Below, piece by piece: positions 55,659 through 64,000 of a stretch of DNA of 64,000 nucleotides; position 1 is the first letter of the stretch; every line of letters begins with the position of its first letter. The stretch is from Pleurodeles waltl (taxonomy: Eukaryota > Chordata > Amphibia > Caudata > Salamandridae): NCBI RefSeq assembly GCF_031143425.1, contig NC_090440.1:1270861123-1270925122 (forward strand). The letters run 5' to 3'. The translations under genes and the position numbers were made by a program. A model generated the notes under the pieces. That model searched no databases. It worked only from the letters and a program-made list of their open reading frames with translations, and was not told the DNA's origin.

Positions 55659-58600
55659 TGTAGGAGGCTGGACTGGCTTGTAGTGAGTACCAAGGGGTAC
55701 TTGCACCTTGCACCAGGCCCAGGTATCCCTTATTAGTGTATAGGGTGTCTAGCAGCTTAGGCTGATAGATAATGGTAGCTTAGCAGAGCAGCTTAGGCTG
55801 AACTAGGAGACGAGTGAAGCTCCTACAGTACCACTAGTGTCATATGCACAATATCATAAGAAAACACAATACACAGATATACTAAAAATAAAGGTACTTT
55901 ATTTTTATGACAATATGCCAAAGTATCTCAGTGAGTACCCTTAGTATGAGGATAGCAAATATACACAAGATATATGTACACAATACCAAAAATATGCAGT
56001 ATAGTATTAGAAAACAGTGCAAACAATGTATAGTTACAATAGGATGCAATGGGGACACATAGGGATAGGGGCAACACAAACCATATACTCCAAAAGTGGA
56101 ATGCGAACCACGAATAGACCCCAAACCTATGTGACCTTGTAGAGGGTCGCTGGGACTGTAAGAAAACAGTGAGGGTTAGAAAAATAGCCCACCCCAAGAC
56201 CCTGAAAAGTGAGGGCAAAGTGCACTAAAGTTCCCCAAAGAGCACAGAAGTCGTGATAGGGGAATTCTGCAGGAAAGACCAACACCAGCAATGCAACAAC
56301 AATGGATTTCCAGACTGGAGTACCTGTGGAACAAGGGGACCAAGTCCAAAAGTCACGATCAAGTCGAGAGTGGGCAGATGCCCAGGAAATGCCAGCTGTG
56401 GGTGCAAAGAAGCTGCTACAAGGCAGTAGAAGCTGAGGATTCTGCAGGAACGACAAGGGCTAGAAACTTACCCTTTGGAGGATGGATGTCCCACGCCGTG
56501 GAGAGTTGTGAAGAAGTGTTTTCCTGAAGAAAGACCGCAAACAAGCCTTGCTAGCTGCAAGTCATGCGGTTAGGGTTTTTGGATGCTGCTGTGGCCCAGG
56601 AGGGACCAGGATGTCGCCAATTGCGTCAGGGGACAGAGGGGGCACCCAGCAAGACAAGGAGCCCTCTCAGAAGCAGGCAGCACCCGCAGAAGTGCTGGAA
56701 CAGGCACTACAAAGTGGAGTGAAATGGTGCTCACCCAAAGTTGCACAAAGGAGTCCCACGCCGCCGGAGGACAACTCAGGAGGTCGTGCAATACAGGTTA
56801 GAGTGGCGTGGACCCAGGCTTGGCTGTGCACAAAGGATTCCTTTGGAAAATGCACAGGAGCCGGAGTAGCTGCAAAAGACACAGTTCCCAGCAATGCAGT
56901 CTGGCGTGGGGAGGCAAGGACTTACCTCCACCAAACTTGGACTGAAGAGTCACTGGACTGTGGGAGTCACTTGAACAGAGTTGCTGGATTCAAGGGACCT
57001 CGCTCGTCGTGCTGAGAGGAGACCCAGGGGACCAGTGATGCAGTTCTTTGGTGCCTGCGGTTGCAGGGGGACGATTCCGTCGACCCACAGGAGATTTCTT
57101 CGGAGATTCTAGTGCAGAGAGGAGTCAGACTACCCCCAAAGCATGCACCACCAGGAAAACAGTCGAGAAGGCGGCAGGATCAGCGTTACAGAGTTGCAGT
57201 AGTCGTCTTCGCTACTTTGTTGCAGTTTTGCAGGCTTCCAGCGCGGTCAGCAGTCGATTCCTTGGCAGAAGGTGAAGAGAGAGATGCAGAGGAACTCTGA
57301 TGAGCTCTTGCATTCGTTATCTAAGGAAATCCCCAAAGCAGAGACCCTAAGTAGCCAGAAAAGAGGGTTTGGCTACTTAGGAGAGAAGATAGGCTAGCAA
57401 CACCTGAAGGAGCCTATCAGAAGGAGACTCTGACGTCACCTGCTGGCCCTGGCCACTCAGAGCAGTCCAGTGTGCCAGCAGCACCTCTGTTTCCAAGATG
57501 GCAGAGGCCTGGACCACACTGGAGGAGCTCTGGGCACCTCCCAGGGGAGGTGCAGGTCAGGGGAGTGGTCACTCCCCTTTCCTTTGTCCAGTTTCGCGCC
57601 AGAGCAGGGCTGAAGGGTCCCTGAACCGGTGTAGACTGGCTTATGCAGAAATGGGCACCATTTGTGCCCATGAAAGCATTTCCAGAGGCTGGGGGAGGCT
57701 ACTCCTCCCTTGCCTTAACACCTTTTTCCAAAGGGAGAGGGTGTAACACCCTCTCTCTGAGGAAGTCCTTTGTTCTGCCATCCTGGGCCAAGCCTGGCTG
57801 GACCTCAGGAGGGCAGAAACCTGTCTGAGGGGATGGCAGCAGCAGCAGCTGCAGCTGCAGTGAAACCCCTGAAAAGGCAGTTTTGCAGTACCCGGGTCTG
57901 TGCTACAGACCCGTGGGATCATGGGATTGTGCCAACAATGCCAGGATGGCATAGAGGGGGCAATTCCATGATCATAGACATGTTACATGGCCATATTCGG
58001 AGTTACCATTGTGAAGCTACACATAGGTATTGACCTATGTGTAGTGCACGCGTGTAATGGTGTCCCCGCACTCACAAAGTCCGGGGAATTTGCCCTGAAC
58101 AATGTGGGGGCACCTTGGCTAGTGCCAGGGTGCCCACACACTAAGTAACTTAGCACCCAACCTTTACCAGGTAAAGGTTAGACATATAGGTGACTTATAA
58201 GTTACTTAAGTGCAGTGGTAAATGGCTGTGAAATAACGTGGACGTTATTTCACTCAGGCTGCAGTGGCAGGCCTGTGTAAGAATTGTCAGAGCTCCCTAT
58301 GGGTGGCAAAAGAAATGCTGCAGCCCATAGGGATCTCCTGGAACCCCAATACCCTGGGTACCTCAGTACCATATACTAGGGAATTATAAGGGTGTTCCAG
58401 TATGCCAATGTAAATTGGTGACATTGGTCACTAGCCTGTTAGTGACAACTTGGAAAGAAATGAGAGAGCATAACCACTGAGGTTCTGGATAGCAGAGCCT
58501 CAGTGAGACAGTTAGGCATCACACAGGGAACACATACATATAGGTCACAACCTTATGAGCACTGGGGTCCTGGCTAGCAGGGTCCCAGTGACAGATAACA

Positions 58601-58748
58601 AACACACTGAAAACATAGGGTTTTCACTATGAGCACTGGGCCCTGGCTGGCAGGATCCCAGTGAGACAGTGAAAACACCCTGACATACACTCACAAACAG
58701 GCCAAAAGTGGGGGTAACAAGGCTAGAAAGAGGCTACTTTCTCACACA
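55659..58748 (-). mobile_element. 3' LTR
   Basis: About 3.09 kb, TG...CA ends in both readings (plus end CTTTCTCACACA). A minus-strand AATAAA lies at 55903-55898. Short ORFs inside are mirrored in the 5' LTR copy and show no known domain. A G-run on the minus strand just upstream (58751-58760) is the likely polypurine tract. Confidence 0.85.
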
Positions 58749-58778
58749 ACACCCCCCCCCAAACGAAGGACAATAAGG

Positions 58779-59243
58779 CTAACTTTGGCCAGTTGAGACT
58801 TTATTGTCTAAGTGGTGATAAGTAGAGAGTAGCTCTGCAATAGACTGGTTACTCCCTTTATCATCCACTATATGGTTACTTCCCTGTGGGGATGTAAACC
58901 ACCCTGTTTGAAGTTGTTTAGCTAAGCAACAATGTGAAGATGTATTTTCAGAGTTTCTATCAGTAAGTTTTAGTTTAGAGCAGTGGGAATTATCCACTGA
59001 ACCTATTTGTAATGATGGAAATGCCAGACAGGGATGCTGTCTCAGTAAAGCCATAGCTGGGCAAAAACTTTGTCCATATGGCTGGAAGAGAGAACAGGGA
59101 TGCTGTTCCTCTTTAGTTGGAGCAGGGCAGGGATGCTGTCCTCTGAGCTCCACACTAGGGCAGGGATGCTGTCCTAAGTGTTGTGAGGCAGTACAGGGTT
59201 TCTGCACTAAAGTTTCTCTGGGAGGGTTGGAGGGATGCTCCAT
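58779..59243 (-). other. Cys/His-repeat ORF between gag-pro and 3' LTR
   Basis: 155-codon open frame with a repeated GQHPCP-type motif (six to seven repeats from a CAGGGATGCTGTCC minisatellite). No domain recognised. It occupies the place where pol would end, so it may be non-coding filler. Confidence 0.35.
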
Positions 59244-59306
59244 GTTAACTAAAATGGTGCTCTTTTTCTCACCAATGTTAGTTATCCCACAGAGAGGTAC
59301 TTCTAC

Positions 59307-61473
59307 CTAAGGGAGTACAGCTTTGCCAGCTGATGATTCCCTTGGAACAGGTGCCACCCCAGGAGAGGTTTCTCCCACCACAGGAATGATATCCTGATTG
59401 GCAGAGTGGTTAGGGGATACTGTGATACCCTTTTTACCTGTTGATGGAGAGGGATCCTGAGTTTTCAGGCCTTCTCTCCTTTGCTTTTTCATTTCAGTAG
59501 AAATGAGAGGGAACAATTCCTCTGGGATGCCCAGCATGGCTGTATGGGCATAAAACTCTACATCAGTCCAACCTGAGGCCTCTAGGTCATTACCTAAGAG
59601 ACAATCTACAGGTAAGCTAGGTGATACTACCACCTGCTTAGGGCCAGTAACTCCACCCCAACTAAACTGAATTATAGCCAAGGGAAGAAACTTAGTGGAG
59701 TTATGGACATCAATAATCTTATACTGTTGTCCAATGATGTGTTGTTCAGGAGCCACTAGGTTTTCAGTCACCAAAGTGATACTGGCACTTGTGTCCCTGT
59801 AGGCCAAGGCCTCAACACCATTTATTGAAACTGTCTGCCTGTACTTATCCACTGTAAGGGGACAAGCAGCCAATGTGGCAAGGCCAATGCCACCAGGTGT
59901 GACAGAAACTGTCTTGGGACTGACTACCCCAGTTTCTATTATGGACCCATAAGTGAACCCAACTACACCCTTAACTTGACTGTTGCCAGCAGTCCCACCA
60001 CTAGTACCACTACTGCTAGGGGCACTAGAGCTTGATGTATTAGTGATGGTAGGCTCAGGGGGTTTACCTGGACAGGACTTATCCCCTGGCCTATGGCCTC
60101 TATTTTTACACACAAAGCACCAAGGCTTTTTAATGTGTGCAGGTTGAGAAGAAGAGGAAGAATTTGTTTTATCCCCACCCTCTGAAGAGTGTTTAAGATT
60201 TGAAGTGGGATCTTTGGTTTTACCCTTATCCCCATGCTTATCTTGAGATTTTTCACCATCTTTCTTCTTGCCATCCTTGTCACCACCTGTATGAACTTTT
60301 CTGTTCACTCTTGTTTTGACCCATTTGTCTGCCTTCTTTCCCAATTCTTGGGGAGAGGTCAGATCTGAGTCCACTAGATACTGGTGCAACAAATCAGACA
60401 CACAATTATTAAGAACATGCTCTCTCAAGATTAAGTTATACAGGCTTTCATAATCAGTAACTTTACTGCCATGTAACCACCCCTCCAAGGCCTTCACTGA
60501 ATGGTCAACAAAGTCTACCCAGTCTTGTGAAGACTCCTTTTTGGTTTCTCTAAACTTCATCCTGTACTGTTCAGTGGTTAAGCCATAACCATCTAGGAGT
60601 GCATTCTGAAGAGCTTTGAAATCATTGCTTCACTTTCTTTCACAGTAAGGAGCCTATCCCTACCCTTTCCACTAAATGATAGCCATAGGATAGCAGCCCA
60701 CTGCCTTTGAGGGACATCCTGTACAGCACAGGCCCTCTCAAGTGCAGCAAACCACTTGTTAATTTCACCCCCCTCCTTATAAGGGGGAACTATCTTGTGC
60801 AGATTCCTAGAATCATGCTCTTTTGCAGGATGACTATGGGGAATACTGCTGCTGCCACCATGGGTTTCTAAACCCGATTTCTGTCTTTCTCTTTCCACTT
60901 CTAAGGACTGCCTATCCAAATCCAGCTGTTTCTTCTTGAGCTTCAGCCTGGTTTGTTCCACTCTCAATCTATTGAGCTCCCTTTCTAACATTCTGTCATC
61001 AGGGTGGGTGGGTGGAACATGCCTTGAAACAGAAGTATGGTGAGAATGAACAGAAGGAGACCTGTCCCTAACAGATGGCACCCTAACAGCTTGGCTAACA
61101 GAAACATCACTTCTACTATGATGAGAAGGAATACTCTTGCTATGATGTGTGAGACAACACTATCTGTATGGCGTGACTCTACATCAGTACCAGCTATGCT
61201 AGGTTGTCTGATAATGGGCAGGCTAGGAAGTTTCCTTTCTAAATCTTTTGCTAGGGGTGCCCCAGGGTCAGATTGGGAACCATCAGCTAACTTTTCAACA
61301 GAAGTGGCACCTCTGGCCTTATCCTGTTCAACAAGCATATTAACTAACAGTTCTCTAGAGGGATTCTTCCCTACACTTAAACCTCTTTCTATGCAGAGAC
61401 TCCTTGCTCCTTTCCAGCTAAGGTGATCATAAGCAAGTTTGGACAGATCAACAGTTTGGCCTGTGCCAGACAT
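59307..61473 (-). pseudogene. Gypsy-type gag-protease with SCAN-like capsid segment
   Basis: Capsid and protease coding region in three frames. 61473-about 61140: MSGTGQTVDLSKLAYDHLSW, a SAP-like N-terminus. 61081-60593: basic coiled coil (RLRVEQTRLKLKKKQLDLDR) and a WFAALERACAVQDVPQ capsid block. 60560-59307: a segment resembling a SCAN domain (SLYNLILREHVLNNCVSDLL), a Cys/His knuckle CFVCKNRGHRPGDKSC (60125-60065; spacing CX2CX4HX6C, two longer than usual), then a retroviral-type protease with RDTSASITLV and VDCLLGNDLEA. Frameshifts near 61140 and 60620 break it. SCAN domains are known to derive from Gmr1-like Gypsy gag, which fits. The frame ends at 59307 without entering RT. Confidence 0.8.
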
Positions 61474-61723
61474 TTTAGAAAGTGTTTAAGTAATAGAAAA
61501 AGTGAGAAAAGAGTTTTTCAGAACTTTTGGAAAGACAGAAAAAAACTTTTAAAACTTTTTAAGAACTTTTTAGAAAGTTTAGAGGTACTTTTCAGCACTT
61601 AGAAAAGAAGTGAAAGGAGAAAAGCAAAACTTTTTGGTTAGGTGTACATACACTGAACTTTTTTGTATATTTTTCTCTTATGAAAAGTACAATGACAAAA
61701 GTGGTAAGTAGTTGCAAAGTACT

Positions 61724-61745
61724 TATCCCACCGCTGCACAACCAA
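61724..61745 (-). other. Primer binding site, tRNA-Leu-like
   Basis: Directly after the 5' LTR the minus strand reads TTGGTTGTGCAGCGGTGGGA. The plus-strand text TCCCACCGCTGC plus CCA matches the 3' end of vertebrate tRNA-Leu (AAG type) except for a few bases next to CCA. Confidence 0.55.
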
Positions 61746-64000
61746 TGTAGGAGGCTGGACTGGCTTGTAGTGAGTACCAAGGGGTACTTGCATCTTGCAC
61801 CAGGCCCAGGTATCCCTTATTAGTGTATAGGGTGTCTAGCAGCTTAGGGTGATAGATAATGGTAGCTTAGCAGAGCAGCTTAGGCTGAACTAGGAGACGA
61901 GTGAAGCTCCTACAGTACCACTAGTGTCATATGCACAATATCATAAGAAAACACAATACACAGATATACTAAAAATAAAGGTACTTTATTTTTATGAAAA
62001 TATGCCAAAGTATCTCAGTGAGTACCCTCAGTATGAGGATAGCAAATATACACAAGATATATGTACACAATACCAAAAATATGCAGTATAGTCTTAGAAA
62101 ACAGTGCAAACAATGTATAGTTACAATAGGATGCAATGGGGACACATAGGGATAGGGGCAACACAAACCATATACTCCAAAAGTGGAATGCGAACCACGA
62201 ATGGACCCCAAACCTATGTGACCTTGTAGAAGGTCGCTGGGACTGTAAGAAAACAGTGAGGGTTAGAAAAATAGCCCACCCCAAGACCCTGAAAAGTGAG
62301 TGCAAAGTGCACTAAAGTTCCCCAAAGAGCACAGAAGTCGTGATAGGGGAATTCTGCAGGAAAGACCAACACCAGCAATGCATCAACGATGGATTTCCAG
62401 ACTGGAGTACCTGTGGAACAAGGGGACCAAGTCCAAAAGTCACGATCAAGTCGAGAGTGGGCAGATACCCGGGAAATGCCAGCTGTGGGTGCAAAGAAGC
62501 TGCTACTAGGCAGTAGAAGCTGAGGATTCTGCAAGAACGACAAGGGCTAGAAACTTTCCCTTTGGAGGATGGATGTCCCACGCCGTGGAGAGTTGTGCAG
62601 AAGTGTTTTTCTGAATAAAGACCACAAACAAGCCTTGCTAGCTGCAAGTCATGCGGTTAGGGTTTTTGGATGCTGCTGTAGCCCAGGAGGGACCAGGATG
62701 TTGCCAATTGCGTCAGGGGAGAGAGGGAGAGCCCAGCAAGACAAAGAGATCTCTCAGAAGCAGGCAGCACCCGCAGAAGTGCCAGAACAGGCACTACAAA
62801 TTGGAGTGAAATGGTGCTCACCCAAAGTTGCACAAAGGAGTCCCACGCCGCCGGAGGACAACTCAGGAGGTCGTGCAATGCAGGTTAGAGTGCTGTGGAC
62901 CCAGGCTTGGCTGTGCACAAAGGATTCCCTCGGAAAGTGCACAGGAGCTGGAGTAGCTGCAAAAGACGCGGTTCCCAGCAATGCAGTCTGGCGTGGGGAG
63001 GCAAGAACTTACCTCCACCAAACTTGGACTGAAGAGTCACTGGACTGTGAGATTCACTTGGACAGAGTTGCTGGATTCGAGGGACCTCGCTCGTCGTGCT
63101 GAGAGGAGACCCAGGGGACCGGTGATGCAGTTCTTTGGTGCCTGCGGTTGCAGGGGGACGATTCCGTCGACCCACAGGAGATTTCTTTCGGAGATTCTAG
63201 TGCAGAGAGGAGGCAGACTACCCCCACAGCATGCACCACCAGGAAAACAGTCGAGAAGGCGGCAGGATCAGCGTTACAGAGTTGCAGTAGTCGTCTTCGC
63301 TACTTTGTTGCAGTTTTGCAGGCTTCCAGCGCGGTCAGCAGTCGATTCCTTGGCAGAAGGTGAAGAGAGAGATGCAGAGGAACTCTGATGAGCTCTTGCA
63401 TTCGTTATCTAAGGAAATCCCCAAAGCAGAGACCCTAAATAGCCAGAAAAGAGGGTTTGGCTACTTAGGAGAGAAGATAGGCTAGCAACACCTGAAGGAG
63501 CCTATCAGAAGGAGTCTCTGACGTCACCTGCTGGCCCTGGCCACTCAGAGCAGTCCAGTGTGCCAGAAGCACCTCTGTTTCCAAGATGGCAGAGGTCTGG
63601 AGCACACTGGAGGAGCTCTGGGCACCTCCCAGGGGAGGTGCAGGTCAGGGGAGTGGTCACTCCCCTTTCCTTTGTCCAGTTTCGCACCAGAGCAGGGCTG
63701 AGGGGTCCCTGAACTGGTGTAGACTGGCTTATGCAGAAATGGGCACCATCTGTGCCCATGAAAGCATTTCCAGAGGCTGGGGGAGGCTACTCCTCCCCTG
63801 CCTTAACACCTTTTTCCAAAGGGAGAGGGTGTAACACCCTCTCTCTGAGGAAGTCCTTTATTCTGCCATCCTGGGCCAAGCCTGGCTGGACCTCAGGAGG
63901 GCAGAAACCTGTCTGAGGGGTTGGCAGCAGCAGCAGCTGCAGTGAAACCCCGGGAAAGGCAGTTTGGCAGTACCCAGGTCTGAGCTACAGACCCGTGGGA
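61746..64000 (-). mobile_element. 5' LTR, partial at window edge
   Basis: Colinear with 55659-57990 with scattered substitutions and few indels (for example 61848 GGG versus GGC; 63935 shortened CAG run). Minus-strand AATAAA near 61990. Confidence 0.9.

Larger units (their letters stand above)
55659..64000 (-). mobile_element. Large LTR retrotransposon, gag-pro only (runs off window)
   Basis: Two highly similar LTRs in direct orientation start with TGTAGGAGGCTGGACTGGCT at 55659 and 61746; the second is cut by the window end. The internal region (58749-61745, about 3 kb) encodes gag and an aspartic protease domain on the minus strand, so the 5' LTR is the one at 61746-64000. No reverse transcriptase, RNase H or integrase is present. 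The LTRs, at about 3.1 kb, are as long as the interior. The target duplication cannot be tested because the outer end is not in the window. Confidence 0.9.

Overview
The window looks like intergenic DNA from a very large, repeat-rich amphibian genome. I would guess a newt such as Pleurodeles: the GGCCCTCATTACAACC Harbinger ends, the GC-rich hairpin elements and the very long LTRs match newt repeats as I remember them, but I could not search a database. I found no bacterial operons, ribosome binding sites, CRISPR arrays, rRNA or tRNA genes and no convincing host gene. Nearly everything is transposable-element sequence in different states of decay, often nested.

Layout. 1-738 is an endogenous-retrovirus env fragment (+), abutting a Penelope-like element (PLE) in the opposite orientation (739-2830). 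About 2831-5270 is unassigned and holds several strong hairpins. 5273-10380 is a decayed retrovirus on the minus strand (integrase tail, env, a small downstream ORF) flanked by minisatellites. 10868-21436 is one long LTR split by an 8.4-kb Harbinger transposon (12220-20625) with a TAA target duplication. 22147-22780 is a chain of perfect GC-rich hairpins. 23190-25219 and about 26230-27420 are two further PLE copies. 29523-29981 and 40238-40427 are foldback MITE-like elements. 31321-40092 is a rearranged Harbinger: a 2.2-kb tandem duplication plus a large foldback. 43508-46340 holds L1 ORF2 remnants. 46552-54796 is a second Harbinger copy, cut at its right end by an LTR (54797-55649). From 55659 to the window end is a minus-strand LTR retrotransposon with LTRs of about 3.1 kb and a gag-protease region but no reverse transcriptase or integrase.

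The most interesting system is the Harbinger family. Comparing copy A (12220-20625) with copy B (46552-54796) supports three genes. (1) A HARBI1-like DDE transposase has its first exon next to the left end and its catalytic exons about 4.3-4.8 kb downstream. (2) A three-exon SANT/Myb gene (NAIF1/MYPOP-like) lies antisense inside transposase intron 1. (3) A second SANT/Myb gene (TSNARE1-like) converges tail-to-tail on the transposase. Copy A has a short 93-bp transposase intron that copy B lacks at the exact base. Every copy here carries stop codons or frameshifts, so each is annotated as a pseudogene. The SANT-coding exons of gene 2 in copy B are still fully open.

All identifications come from reading motifs and comparing copies within the window. 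No alignment, database search or statistic was computed.
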